A DNA stretch of 64,000 bases from G963663365 sp963663365 (lineage in GTDB: Bacteria; Hinthialibacterota; Hinthialibacteria; Hinthialibacterales; G963663365): positions 1,798,001-1,862,000 of the forward strand of contig CAXXIH010000001.1 in the NCBI GenBank assembly GCA_963663365.2. Reading direction: 5' to 3'. Below, in pieces: positions 15,631-24,771 of the stretch (position 1 is its first letter; every line of letters starts with the position of its first letter). Below the pieces are notes generated by a model. It searched no databases. It saw only the letters and a program-made list of their open reading frames with translations, and was not told the DNA's origin. Made by a program: the position numbers and the translations under genes.

Positions 15631-18600
15631 ATGCACCAATCGAACTTTATTCATCTTCACGTTCATTCGGAGTACAGCCTCCTGGATGGTGCGGCGCGCA
15701 TCAAAGATTTGGCGCGTACTGCCCGCGAGAAAGGTATGGAGGCCCTTGCCCTGACCGATCACGGCGTAATGTATGGTGCGCTGGAGTTCTATCAGGCCTG
15801 TGCCAAAGAGGGCATCAAGCCCATTTTGGGGTGTGAAATCTACACGACACGTGGAGAGACGCCCTGCTCGGATCGAAGCCCCATATTGGATGACGAAGGG
15901 AATAAAGATCCGAATGAAAAGGGAACCCACCACCTTGTTCTTTTGGCTAGGGATCTTGAGGGGTATCAAAACCTTATGCGGATTGTGGCTGCGGCCCATC
16001 TGGATGGTTTCTATTACAAGCCCCGCGCCGACAAAGATCTTTTGCGCCAATACTCGAAAGGGCTGATTGCCAGCTCCGCGTGCCTGGCCGGAGAGATTCC
16101 CTCACATATTTTGCGAGATCGCTACGAAGAGGCGCGTAAGACCGCCCGTGTCTATCAGGAAATTTTTGGTGAGGGGAATTTCTATTTGGAGGTGCAGGCC
16201 AATGGCATGGAGGAGCAGAATTTAGTCAACGCCGCCTGCCGTGAAATTGGCCAAGAACTTGGTATCCCCTTATGTGCCAGCAGCGATGTGCATTATTTGA
16301 AGCCGGGCGACGCCACGACGCAGGATTTATTGATCTGTATTGGGACGCGCAAACTGCGTGATGATCCTGCACGGCTCAAAATCCATTCCCAAGAACTGTA
16401 TCTCAAAGACGGCGAAAAGATGCTCCGCCAATTGGAGGGATATGAAGAGGCAATCGATAATACGGTCGAAATTGCCCGCCGGTGTAATGTCGAAATACAA
16501 ATGGATGCAACCAAAGTCATTATGCCGAACTTTGAGTTGCCTCAAGAAGAAGATGACCATGAAGTCTACCTGCGCAAACTTGTCGACCAAGGCGCAGTCG
16601 AACGCTACGGCGAGATCACAACTGAAATACGTGCGCGTTTGGATAAAGAACTCGAAGTCATTGTCGGGCAGAAATTTACCACCTATTTTTTGATCGTCTG
16701 GGATTTTATCCGCTATGCCCGGGAGAAAGGAATCTCCGTTGGTCCGGGACGCGGTTCGGCAGCCGGTTCGGTTGTTGCCTACTGTCTCCGGATTACCGAT
16801 ATCGATCCGCTTGAGCATGTTTTGCTGTTCGAGCGTTTTTTGAATCCGGAACGTATCTCCCCGCCTGATATCGATATCGATTTTTCCGATCTACGGCGTG
16901 AAGAAGTCATCCGCTATGTCCAAGAAAAATACGGTCATGACCGTGTGGCTCAGATCGCGACGTTCGGCACCATCGGAGCCAAAAACGCCGTGCGGGATAT
17001 CGGACGGGTTCTGGGACTTCCGGCGGTTGAATGTGACCGTATTGCCAAACTGATCCCGGATACGTTGGGTATTAAACTAGAACAAGCCATTAAAGAGACG
17101 CCGGAACTACAAGCCGAACAGCGTAAAGGCGGCGTCTATAAGGACCTTTTTGAACATGCCCTGGCTGTCGAGGGCATGGCCCGCCAGGTTTCCACACACG
17201 CCGCGGGTGTAATTATCGCTCCCAAACCACTTACGGCTTACACCCCGCTTATGCGCGGCGCGAACAAGGAATCAGATGTCTCGACGCAATACAGCATGAA
17301 GTCTCTTGAGCAACTCGGATTGCTCAAAATGGATTTCTTGGGTTTAAAGAACCTTTCGATTATTGATCGCACGATCAACTTGGTCCGCCAAACGCGTGGA
17401 GAGGAAATAAGACTTGAAGCGCTTCCCTTAGACGACCTTCAGACCTATGAACTACTTTCACGGGCCAAGACCAACGGCATTTTCCAGTTGGAATCTACGG
17501 GGATGAAAGACATCCTTAAAAAACTTGGTCCTAACCAGTTTTCGGATCTTGTGGCTATTTTGGCGTTGTATCGCCCCGGTCCAATCGGCGCGGGCATGGT
17601 GGATGAATTTATCAACCGTAAACACGGCAAAGTCGAAATTACCTATGACCATCCTTCGCTCGAACCGATTCTGAATGAGACCTATGGTATTATCCTGTAT
17701 CAAGAACAGGTCATGCGCATCGCCAGCGTTATTGCGGGATTCTCGCTGGGACAAGCGGATATCATGCGCCGCGCCATGGGTAAAAAGAACGAAGAACTCC
17801 TTAAAAAGATGGAGGCTGAGTTTATACAGGGAGCAAAAACAAAAGAGGTTTCAGTTGAGATTGCGCAAAAACTCTGGAATTTAATTTTCCACTTTGCCGG
17901 GTATGGTTTCAATAAATCGCATAGCGCGGCCTATGCCATGGTTACCTATCGAACCGCCTGGCTTAAGGCGCATTATCCCAAAGAATATCTAACCTCATTG
18001 CTCACGGCCGATATGGGCGACACCAATAAAATCGTGAAATACATGGCCGACTGCAAAGAGATGGGAATTGTGATACTTCCTCCGGATATCAATCTATCCG
18101 GTGAGGATTTTACTCCAACACCGGAGGGAATTCGTTTCGGTTTGGCGGCAATTAAAGGTGTGGGGCATGCGGCGGTGCGTTCGATTCTGGAGGAACGCGA
18201 TAAAAACAATGAATTCCGCTCGCTTCAAGATTTTTGTGACCGCGCCGAGCCGAATACCCTGAATCGCGGACTGATGGAAGCCATGATCCGTGCCGGTGCT
18301 TTTGATTCGCTTAATCACAGCCGAAGAACATTGATTGCCAACTATGAGAATTGCCTGGCCAAGGCGCAGGGCATGTTAAAAGACAAACGTGTAGGGCAAT
18401 TTTCGCTCTTTGGTGACGCTGCCGATGAACCCGAAGCTATTGTCGATGATTTTAGTGAACTGCCTGAATATGAAGCAGACGCCATCTTAAAAGATGAGAA
18501 GGCATTGCTCGGGATTTATTTAACCGGCCATCCGCTGGCGGAATATGCCGAAGAACTGAAACTCTTTGCCAATGCCACCGCTGAATCTCTGCAGGAAGAC

Positions 18601-19134
18601 AATGCCGATCTTCAGAATCTCCGTATCGCCGGAATCATTACTGAAGTAAAAAAACGGATTACCAAAAGCGGCTCCCGCATGGCTATTTGCCAAGTAGAGG
18701 ATCTGACTGGTGTGATCGAGATTGCCATTATGAGCAATCTTTTGGATGAAAAGTCGGATATCATCATTGAAGATCAAGTCGTTGTGATCGAAGGTGTTGG
18801 CAGCCACCGGGGCGACTCGGTTTCGGTACGGGCCGAACGGCTGAGTACGCTTTCGGAAGCCTGGAATAACGTTGTCGATTCGGTGCATGTGCGATTGATC
18901 TCCACCGGCTTGAGCGAACAGCAATTGAAGGCTCTGCGCGAGATCATCGAGCAAAATTCCGGCAAGGCCAAACTCTATGTGCATTTGGTGGTAGAGGGAT
19001 TAGGCGAAGTTGTCATTGAGACGGTATCGGGACTACGAGTCGCACCTTCGCCGCAACTCCGGTCAACTTTAGAAGAACTGTTCGAAGAGAACACGGTAAG
19101 TTTTAATGGCATCAAGAACGTGCGAACGGCATAG
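15631..19134 (+). CDS. dnaE: DNA polymerase III subunit alpha
   Basis: 1167 aa from the ATG at 15631. The replicative polymerase subunit: an N-terminal PHP domain ('FIHLHVHSEYSLLDGAARI', 'LALTDHGVMYGALEFY'), the palm with catalytic aspartates in 'PPDIDIDFSD', 'SVGPGRGSAAGSVVAYCL' and 'FNKSHSAAYAMVTYRTAWLKAHYP'. It ends with a helix-hairpin-helix region, an OB fold ('IAGIITEVKKRITKSGSRMAICQVEDLTG') and a C-terminal tail. This is the DnaE1 class. A TTG five codons upstream is open but no Shine-Dalgarno supports it. The neighbours are unrelated; dnaE seems to be a single-gene unit. Confidence 0.97.
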   Translation: MHQSNFIHLHVHSEYSLLDGAARIKDLARTAREKGMEALALTDHGVMYGALEFYQACAKEGIKPILGCEIYTTRGETPCSDRSPILDDEGNKDPNEKGTHHLVLLARDLEGYQNLMRIVAAAHLDGFYYKPRADKDLLRQYSKGLIASSACLAGEIPSHILRDRYEEARKTARVYQEIFGEGNFYLEVQANGMEEQNLVNAACREIGQELGIPLCASSDVHYLKPGDATTQDLLICIGTRKLRDDPARLKIHSQELYLKDGEKMLRQLEGYEEAIDNTVEIARRCNVEIQMDATKVIMPNFELPQEEDDHEVYLRKLVDQGAVERYGEITTEIRARLDKELEVIVGQKFTTYFLIVWDFIRYAREKGISVGPGRGSAAGSVVAYCLRITDIDPLEHVLLFERFLNPERISPPDIDIDFSDLRREEVIRYVQEKYGHDRVAQIATFGTIGAKNAVRDIGRVLGLPAVECDRIAKLIPDTLGIKLEQAIKETPELQAEQRKGGVYKDLFEHALAVEGMARQVSTHAAGVIIAPKPLTAYTPLMRGANKESDVSTQYSMKSLEQLGLLKMDFLGLKNLSIIDRTINLVRQTRGEEIRLEALPLDDLQTYELLSRAKTNGIFQLESTGMKDILKKLGPNQFSDLVAILALYRPGPIGAGMVDEFINRKHGKVEITYDHPSLEPILNETYGIILYQEQVMRIASVIAGFSLGQADIMRRAMGKKNEELLKKMEAEFIQGAKTKEVSVEIAQKLWNLIFHFAGYGFNKSHSAAYAMVTYRTAWLKAHYPKEYLTSLLTADMGDTNKIVKYMADCKEMGIVILPPDINLSGEDFTPTPEGIRFGLAAIKGVGHAAVRSILEERDKNNEFRSLQDFCDRAEPNTLNRGLMEAMIRAGAFDSLNHSRRTLIANYENCLAKAQGMLKDKRVGQFSLFGDAADEPEAIVDDFSELPEYEADAILKDEKALLGIYLTGHPLAEYAEELKLFANATAESLQEDNADLQNLRIAGIITEVKKRITKSGSRMAICQVEDLTGVIEIAIMSNLLDEKSDIIIEDQVVVIEGVGSHRGDSVSVRAERLSTLSEAWNNVVDSVHVRLISTGLSEQQLKALREIIEQNSGKAKLYVHLVVEGLGEVVIETVSGLRVAPSPQLRSTLEELFEENTVSFNGIKNVRTA

Positions 19135-19182
19135 CGTATCGAATTGCACGTATCCTCAGGCTGTTTTTTTTCGGACCATCGT

Positions 19183-19566
19183 CTAGATTTTTTGGAATAC
19201 GCTGGCCAGAAGTTTATCGGTATCGCGGATTTTGCGCACAAGCACACGTACCAGTGAAATCGCAAGGTCCGGCTGGGTTTGCATGATCTGACGCAAGCGG
19301 GAGAGATCAATAGGGACAACGATAGTGTCTTCAACAGCCACAACGGTGGCCGAACGCGGCATTTGGTCGATTAGGGCCAGCTCGCCCACGATCTGGTTCT
19401 TGCCCAACATGGCCAGCTGTATTTTGCGGCCTTTCCGCTCCATGTAGACCTGAAGTTGTCCTTGCTGTATGAGATAAGCGACCGTTCCCGGATCGCCCTC
19501 GCGCATTAAACATTCGCCACGGCGGAAGATGAGTGTCTCAGGTGGTGTTGCCGGATGCCCAGCCAT
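19183..19566 (-). CDS. Stand-alone cyclic-nucleotide-binding domain protein
   Basis: 127 aa consisting of one Crp-type cNMP-binding domain: 'FRRGECLMREGDPGTVAYLIQQGQLQVYMERKGRKIQLAMLGKNQIVGELALIDQMPRSATVVAVED'. The phosphate-binding cassette resembles 'GELALIDQMPRSATV', with the Arg that contacts the cyclic phosphate. No helix-turn-helix or catalytic domain follows, so it is not a transcription factor itself. It could act by protein contact or be a nucleotide sink. It is convergent with dnaE, with 48 bases between the stops. A related domain occurs at 63.0-63.9 kb. Confidence 0.85.
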   Translation of the reverse strand: MAGHPATPPETLIFRRGECLMREGDPGTVAYLIQQGQLQVYMERKGRKIQLAMLGKNQIVGELALIDQMPRSATVVAVEDTIVVPIDLSRLRQIMQTQPDLAISLVRVLVRKIRDTDKLLASVFQKI

Positions 19567-19764
19567 GGTTCGCCTTTCTTCTCCGCCCCATGAAATTTTG
19601 TGCGTAACCGGTACTCAAAGTAAAGGGCAAAGAAAGGTCGCACTACCAGAACTCCAGCTTGCCGTTTACGGGCTAATGTGCCTCTCAAAGGCGCTTGATT
19701 TGGCTTTTCAGCCCTAATTAGAATTTAAATGGATATAAATTGTTACTTTTCGTTACCCGAAATC

Positions 19765-19816
19765 CCAACAAGTAGGCTGAAGTTGTGAAATTTGTACGTT
19801 ACACTTGTTGGTAACG
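19765..19816 (+). promoter_or_regulatory. Alternative-hairpin leader / operator before the Cys-rich gene
   Basis: CCAACAAGT (19765-19773) is exactly complementary to ACTTGTTGG (19803-19811). CGTTAC (19797-19802) is exactly complementary to GTAACG (19811-19816), and the loop of this second hairpin (19803-19810) is the 3' arm of the first. The two structures exclude each other. GTTAC also occurs at 19742 and 19752. The arrangement ends 8 bases before the AGGAGG of the next gene, so it could be an RNA switch or a repressor operator. Confidence 0.45.
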
Positions 19817-19837
19817 TTTGTTTAGGAGGTGAGGATT

Positions 19838-20200
19838 ATGCTGCTATTTCTCAAGAGGTTGTTAGGCAAGGATGAAATACTCCCCTGCCTACAAACAGGC
19901 GATTGCCCCTATGAGTACGATTGCGACTCTGATCGTGATGTTGAGGGGATGCCGTTTATCGAAGGAGATGAGCGAAGCTGTCCGGATTATGGGCATATCT
20001 GTCCAAAGTTTATGGAGGATTTCGGGCTTACTGTGGAAGACCTGAATATCCGAGCCGTAATCCATTGTGGCGATGTGATGAAAGAACTTGTTAAAAGTGG
20101 GGAAGAGGATCCTGAGGCTATTGAATGCAAAATTTTAATGGAGGAATACGAGAAGTTGATAAATACTTATCCTCAGGAATCGTACCCACAGTACTATTGA
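19838..20200 (+). CDS. Small Cys-rich acidic protein, unknown function
   Basis: 120 aa; not recognised. Starting at the ATG 8 bases after a perfect AGGAGG (an upstream in-frame GTG overlaps that site). After a short basic N-terminus, cysteines are spaced 'CLQTGDCPYEYDC' (C17, C23, C29), then 'SCPDYGHICPKFMEDFGL' (C48, C55) and two more (C77, C97). Seven Cys with many Asp/Glu suggest metal or redox-cofactor binding; there is no signal peptide, so it is probably cytoplasmic. It stands alone between the CNB gene and groEL, ending at a bidirectional terminator. Its 5' leader contains mutually exclusive inverted repeats, pointing to specific regulation. Confidence 0.75.
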   Translation: MLLFLKRLLGKDEILPCLQTGDCPYEYDCDSDRDVEGMPFIEGDERSCPDYGHICPKFMEDFGLTVEDLNIRAVIHCGDVMKELVKSGEEDPEAIECKILMEEYEKLINTYPQESYPQYY

Positions 20201-20222
20201 CCGATGAAAATGCTTGAAATGA

Positions 20223-20254
20223 AAAGAGGACGGATCGTATGATCCGTCCTCTTT
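20223..20254. terminator. Bidirectional intrinsic terminator
   Basis: A perfect 14-bp stem AAAGAGGACGGATC / GATCCGTCCTCTTT with a GTAT loop. It lies between the convergent Cys-rich gene and groEL and has A/T runs on both sides, so it can serve both strands. Confidence 0.9.
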
Positions 20255-20336
20255 GTGTATTCGAAACCTGCTTTTAAGCCATAAGCGGCATGCGGGCAGG
20301 TGATCCGTCTCGTATTATTGAATCCGAGTTCCGGAC

Positions 20337-21962
20337 TTAGTAATCGCCCATTCCGCCGGGAGCGCCGCCGGGAGCCGGTTTTTCATCTTCCGGAATCTCG
20401 GTGATAAGCGCTTCGGTGGTGAGCATCAGTCCCGCGATCGAGGACGCATTTTGCAGCGCTGTACGCGTGACTTTTGTCGGATCGATGACACCGGCTTTGA
20501 CCAGGTCTTCGTATTTATCGGTACCGGCGTTGTAACCGACGCTGCCTTTTTCTTTGCGAACTTGCTCGACAACAACGGAACCTTCTTTGCCTGCATTGTT
20601 GGCCAACTGGCGTAGCGGCTCTTCCAACGCACGGTAAATAATCTGAACGCCCAATGCTTGATCGCCTTCGACTTTTAGACCGTCCAAAGCGGACTGAGCA
20701 CGAAGCAGTGCAACACCACCACCAGGAACAATGCCTTCTTCGACGGCGGCACGGGTGGCATGAAGCGCATCTTCAACGCGGGCTTTCTTTTCTTTCATTT
20801 CCGTTTCGGTTGCTGCGCCAACATTGATAACAGCCACACCACCGGCGAGCTTGGCCAGACGTTCCTGGAGCTTCTCGCGATCGTAATCAGATGTGGTTTC
20901 GCCGATCTGCTGACGGATCTGATCGATACGGCCTTTGATGTCGGATTTGCTGCCCGCGCCTTCGATAATGGTCGTGTTGTCTTTGTCGACCGTAACGCGT
21001 TTGGCTTTGCCGAGATCATCAAGTGTAATGCCGTCCAGTTTGATGCCGAGATCTTCGGAAATGAATTTTCCACCGGTAAGGATGGCGATGTCTTGCATCA
21101 TGGCCTTCCGGCGGTCGCCAAATCCGGGGGCTTTGACAGCGCAGCATTTCAGCGTGCGGCGGATATTGTTAACAACCAGCGTAGCCAAAGCTTCACCTTC
21201 GACATCTTCGGCGATGATCAAGATCGGCTTGCCGGTCTGAGCGATCTTCTCCAGCAAGGGGAGAATATCTTTCATACTTGAGATTTTCTTCTCGTTGATA
21301 AGGATGTAGCAGTCTTCCAGTTCGGCTTCCAACGTCTGGGCGTCAGTTGCAAAGTACGGCGATAAATAGCCCTTATCGAACTGCATACCTTCGACAACAT
21401 CCAGCGTGGTTTCCAGGCCTTTGGCTTCTTCGACGGTAATCACGCCGTCCTTGCCGACCTTTTCCATGGCCTCGGCGATAATGTCGCCGATGGAAGTATC
21501 GCTGTTTGCAGAAATTGAAGCGACTTGAGCGATTTCGGCCTGATCTTTGACTTTGCGGGAAAGTGAGCGGAGTTTTTCGGTTACCGTTTCAACGGCGATC
21601 TGAATTCCGCGCTGAATGGCCACGGGCGATGAGCCGGCCGTGACGTTCTTTAGGCCTTGACGATAGATGGCTTCGGCCAAAACGGTCGCAGTCGTGGTTC
21701 CGTCGCCAGCGATGTCACTGGTCTTGCTGGCAACTTCACGAACCATTTGCGCCCCCATGTTCTCATAGGGGTCCTCGAGAGAAATTTCTTTTGCAACGGT
21801 TACACCGTCTTTGGTGATTGTGGGGGAACCCCACTTTTTGTCCAGAACTACGTTGCGGCCTTTGGGGCCGAGTGTCACCTTGACGGCCTTGGAGAGTTTT
21901 TCAACTCCACGGAGGATGGCCCCACGGGCTTCCTCGTCGAACTTAAGCTGTTTCGCAGCCAT
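20337..21962 (-). CDS. groEL: Chaperonin GroEL (60 kDa)
   Basis: 541 aa. Canonical GroEL: 'AKQLKFDEEARGAILRGVEKLSKAVKVTLGPKGRNVVLDKKWGSPTITKDGVTVAKEI', ATP-site 'DTTIIEGAG'-like 'NTTIIEGAGSK', 'VEDALHATRAAVEEGIVPGGGVALL' and the Gly/Met tail 'PGGAPGGMGDY' (short). It forms the double-ring folding chamber capped by GroES. It follows groES by 68 bases in a groES-groEL operon and ends at a bidirectional terminator. No second copy is in the window. Confidence 0.98.
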   Translation of the reverse strand: MAAKQLKFDEEARGAILRGVEKLSKAVKVTLGPKGRNVVLDKKWGSPTITKDGVTVAKEISLEDPYENMGAQMVREVASKTSDIAGDGTTTATVLAEAIYRQGLKNVTAGSSPVAIQRGIQIAVETVTEKLRSLSRKVKDQAEIAQVASISANSDTSIGDIIAEAMEKVGKDGVITVEEAKGLETTLDVVEGMQFDKGYLSPYFATDAQTLEAELEDCYILINEKKISSMKDILPLLEKIAQTGKPILIIAEDVEGEALATLVVNNIRRTLKCCAVKAPGFGDRRKAMMQDIAILTGGKFISEDLGIKLDGITLDDLGKAKRVTVDKDNTTIIEGAGSKSDIKGRIDQIRQQIGETTSDYDREKLQERLAKLAGGVAVINVGAATETEMKEKKARVEDALHATRAAVEEGIVPGGGVALLRAQSALDGLKVEGDQALGVQIIYRALEEPLRQLANNAGKEGSVVVEQVRKEKGSVGYNAGTDKYEDLVKAGVIDPTKVTRTALQNASSIAGLMLTTEALITEIPEDEKPAPGGAPGGMGDY

Positions 21963-22030
21963 CGATCACGTTCCTCCTCTGAAACGTTATTTTCCTTAGG
22001 TAATGGTGGTTCACCTTTTATCGATTCTGC

Positions 22031-22318
22031 CTAGCCGACGATCGCTAATACATCGTCTTCGCGCATAATCAGGTGTTCTTCACCGTCAATCTTAACTTCG
22101 GTTCCACCGTATTTGCTGATGAGCACACGGTCACCCTTCTTGACTTCGAGGGGAATATGCTTTCCACTCTCGTCCTTTTTACCGGGCCCCACGGCCACAA
22201 TCACTGCTTCTTGCGGTTTTTCCTTGGCGGAGTCGGGAATATAAAGGCTGCCTTGTTTTGCTTCGGCTTCTTCGACTCGTTTTACCAGGATGCGGTCCGC
22301 GAGCGGTTTGATTGCCAT
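22031..22318 (-). CDS. groES: Co-chaperonin GroES (10 kDa)
   Basis: 95 aa. 'IKPLADRILVKRVEEAEAKQGSLYIPDSAKEKPQEAVIVAVGPGKKDESG' contains the mobile loop region, and 'GDRVLISKYGGTEVKIDGEEHLIMREDDVLAIV' the C-terminal signature. It caps GroEL. AAAGGAGG lies just upstream of the ATG. The promoter region (22319-22520) holds only a half-site resembling CIRCE, so HrcA control is not supported. Confidence 0.98.
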   Translation of the reverse strand: MAIKPLADRILVKRVEEAEAKQGSLYIPDSAKEKPQEAVIVAVGPGKKDESGKHIPLEVKKGDRVLISKYGGTEVKIDGEEHLIMREDDVLAIVG

Positions 22319-22520
22319 CGCGGTATCCTCCTTTCACTTGGGCACAAATATATTGTCCTCAGACATACCTTACGCTTCGCAACGGCAGTGCCAGGACCAT
22401 AGGCATATCCGAGGACTTCTCTAAGTGCTAAAATCTCAGTCTATTACAAAATCGGCGGTATTCGGGTAGCGGCCCGTACGGAGTCGATAGAGCCAAGGTG
22501 GCAAAGTCTCAAGGAAGCGC

Positions 22521-23342
22521 ATGTGCCATAATGAATCAGTCGAAAAAGGCAACCGTGCCGTTGAACGGAGGGCTTCATCAGCGGGGCTGAGATTCATGCC
22601 TCAGAGCCTCTTCCTCTCCCTTATATTGTATGTTGTCCTAACGATTTCCGGCATTCAGGCGGCCATGGGCCAGACCACGGTTCGTGGTTGGGTGAATGCC
22701 GCCGGTCAGCCGGCCAACCGCGTTTTTGTTGGAGTCTATGAAACCGGTGGCCGGATGATTTCTTTTGCCTGGACAGACCAGAATGGGCATTTCAGCCTTA
22801 CAGGAGTATTGCCCGGGAAGCATCGGCTATCCTTGGAGCCGGAATCGGAACTTTTAATTCCAGCTGAGAGGCCCATCGAACTGCAAAGCGGTGTCAAAGA
22901 TCCACTAGAGCTGAAACTCACTCTTGAGAGCCGCATCAGCCGTCCTCATCAGGTTGTCGATTTTATAGGTACCGCCGCCGCTGCATCCGGGCACAGCTCG
23001 ATTCCCGGTGGACAAATCACGATTAAAGCCGACGGATTGCGGCTAGGGCAGATTACGCTCGGCGGAGCGGAATCGTGGGAATTGCGTGATGTGTTGACCC
23101 CGCTGGGCACGGTCACTGTAACGGCCTCTGACCGGTTTGGCATCTACCGGCCACAAGAAATTCAGATAGAAGTCTATGCCGGAGAAACTCAATACTCAGC
23201 CGATTTGGTCTGTACGTTTCGTTGGTGGAAAGTATCTCTTCTGGCTTTGGTTTTGGCTTTGCCCGCTGTACAGGAATTGGTGCTTCGGCGTTTCCGAAAA
23301 AAGCCTAAAGGATTAGAGGAGGCCTCAACGTGCAACTCTTGA
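22521..23342 (+). CDS. Secreted/membrane-anchored protein with carboxypeptidase-regulatory-like fold
   Basis: 273 aa. AAGGAAG lies 6 bases before ATG 22521, but that gives 25 residues before the hydrophobic 'LFLSLILYVVLTISGIQAAMG' signal segment; ATG 22596 is the alternative. The mature part starts 'TTVRGWVNAAGQPANRVFVGVYETGGRMISFAWTDQNGHFSLTGVLPGKHRLSLEP', a transthyretin-like/carboxypeptidase-regulatory beta sandwich. One membrane span ('VSLLALVLALPAVQELVL') and a basic tail end the protein. The next gene, an O-antigen ligase, overlaps by 13 bases, so the two are translationally linked and probably work together on surface glycans. Confidence 0.75.
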   Translation: MCHNESVEKGNRAVERRASSAGLRFMPQSLFLSLILYVVLTISGIQAAMGQTTVRGWVNAAGQPANRVFVGVYETGGRMISFAWTDQNGHFSLTGVLPGKHRLSLEPESELLIPAERPIELQSGVKDPLELKLTLESRISRPHQVVDFIGTAAAASGHSSIPGGQITIKADGLRLGQITLGGAESWELRDVLTPLGTVTVTASDRFGIYRPQEIQIEVYAGETQYSADLVCTFRWWKVSLLALVLALPAVQELVLRRFRKKPKGLEEASTCNS

Positions 23343-24727
23343 GCCTCTTGGTGTTTGGCATTTTTACGCTGATTTTGGCGTATGGAACATTCAAACGTCC
23401 AGCTGCGGCGGCCGGATTCATGGCGATTGTCGCTCCGCTTGAAAAACTCTCTTTTTATCGAGGACTCACGATAAAGCCATTTTTAATCATTCTGCCGGGA
23501 TTCATTTTGGGAGTGGCGGTTTGGTTGCTCTGTAAGGGAAAGAAGCCCCTGCGTCCCACGCTTTTTGAGAAAATCCTTCTTGCGATTCTTGCTGTGAGCC
23601 TATTCTCCCTTATCGGTGCTATGGAGCCGATGCGTGGGCTGCGTATGTGGGTACAAATGGGATTTTTGATTGCCATCGCCGCCGCCACCGCCCGCGTGCT
23701 TATTGATGAACGCGCGATTCAAACCTACATCCGTTGCTTCTTTGCCGGGGCCGCCGTATCGGTTGCTTATGGCTGCTATCAGCTCGGTGGATTTCTGATC
23801 GGATATAACGGTCATCCTCTGCTCGCTCTTGCGCGGTTGAATCCTACATTGCCTCAAATGTTGATCGAACCGGGATCGGTCGTGTTTGGGGGCAATCAAC
23901 GTATGGTCCGGTTATCTTCCTTCTTCTTCGATTGGAATTTTTATGGAGCCTATCTTGTGGCGGCCGGTGCATTGTTGGTGGCCTACGCCGGAGAAAAAAT
24001 CCGCAATGATAGGTTCAGCATCTCCTTTGGCATTCCGGGGCTTTATGCCCTTATGGCTATTGGGATTTCTTGGTTTTTAACATTTTCACGTAGCGCCTGG
24101 CTTGGCGGGGTAGTTGCGCTATTGGTTTTAATTTGGCATCGAGCAGGTGTGCAAAAAGTCCTTCAGCGTTATTACTCGCTTTTTCTTGCAGTAATTGGGG
24201 CGTTGCTTTTCCTAAATATCAATCCCTTCACTTTTATTATGCAACGTTGGGCGGCGGGCCTTGGTGGCAGCGTTTCTACTGTGGAACATGCCACCTATGG
24301 TTTGGCCGCAGTGCGGATGATGTTGGATCATCCTATCTTTGGAGTCGGTCTTCATAACTTTGCGCCGGTCTATCAAGCCTTATTTGATCCTAACCAGCCG
24401 GGCGCCACTGCTCATTCGAGTTTTCTTTCTCTTGCGGCAGAAGTCGGCTTCGCAGGGCTGGTCTTATATTTATGGTTGTTTTTCGAGACTCTTGGCCGGT
24501 TACATGGTTTTCTTTTAGAAACACGCGGACTCCCTTTGAGCAGGTGGCGCGAAATGGGCACTTTGGCGGCGATTTTGGGTGTCGGCGTGGCTTCGGTGTT
24601 CTATCATATTTATACGCATGTTTTTATTTGGTCATTGCTGGGGGCGGCATGGGCAATGGGTGAATCCCATCCCAGAGCCGCCGGAACAGAAGCGGCGCCT
24701 TCACTGTCAGCGGATTTAATTGTCTAA
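23330..24727 (+). CDS. O-antigen ligase-like membrane protein (GTG start)
   Basis: 465 aa with about 10-12 membrane segments and the Wzy_C/O-antigen ligase region: 'FLTFSRSAWLGGVVALLVLIW', then the periplasmic loop 'MMLDHPIFGVGLHNFAPVYQALF ... TAHSSFLSLAAEVGFAGLVLYLWLFFETLG'. It would join glycan chains to a lipid or protein acceptor. GTG start follows AGAGGAGG by 7 bases. It overlaps the previous gene and is followed after 44 bases by another membrane protein, forming a surface-glycan operon. It lacks the TPR tail found in the 9.6 kb homologue. Confidence 0.85.
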   Translation: MQLLSLLVFGIFTLILAYGTFKRPAAAAGFMAIVAPLEKLSFYRGLTIKPFLIILPGFILGVAVWLLCKGKKPLRPTLFEKILLAILAVSLFSLIGAMEPMRGLRMWVQMGFLIAIAAATARVLIDERAIQTYIRCFFAGAAVSVAYGCYQLGGFLIGYNGHPLLALARLNPTLPQMLIEPGSVVFGGNQRMVRLSSFFFDWNFYGAYLVAAGALLVAYAGEKIRNDRFSISFGIPGLYALMAIGISWFLTFSRSAWLGGVVALLVLIWHRAGVQKVLQRYYSLFLAVIGALLFLNINPFTFIMQRWAAGLGGSVSTVEHATYGLAAVRMMLDHPIFGVGLHNFAPVYQALFDPNQPGATAHSSFLSLAAEVGFAGLVLYLWLFFETLGRLHGFLLETRGLPLSRWREMGTLAAILGVGVASVFYHIYTHVFIWSLLGAAWAMGESHPRAAGTEAAPSLSADLIV

Positions 24728-24771
24728 TCTTCTTGACTTCGAAGGAAAAACGTTAAAAGCTAAGGGGAAAC

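Noticed and set aside
22319..22520. CIRCE element (HrcA operator) upstream of groES
   Set aside because: Only one half-site (TTAGCACTT on the minus strand) resembles the consensus; the partner arm at 9-base spacing does not match.
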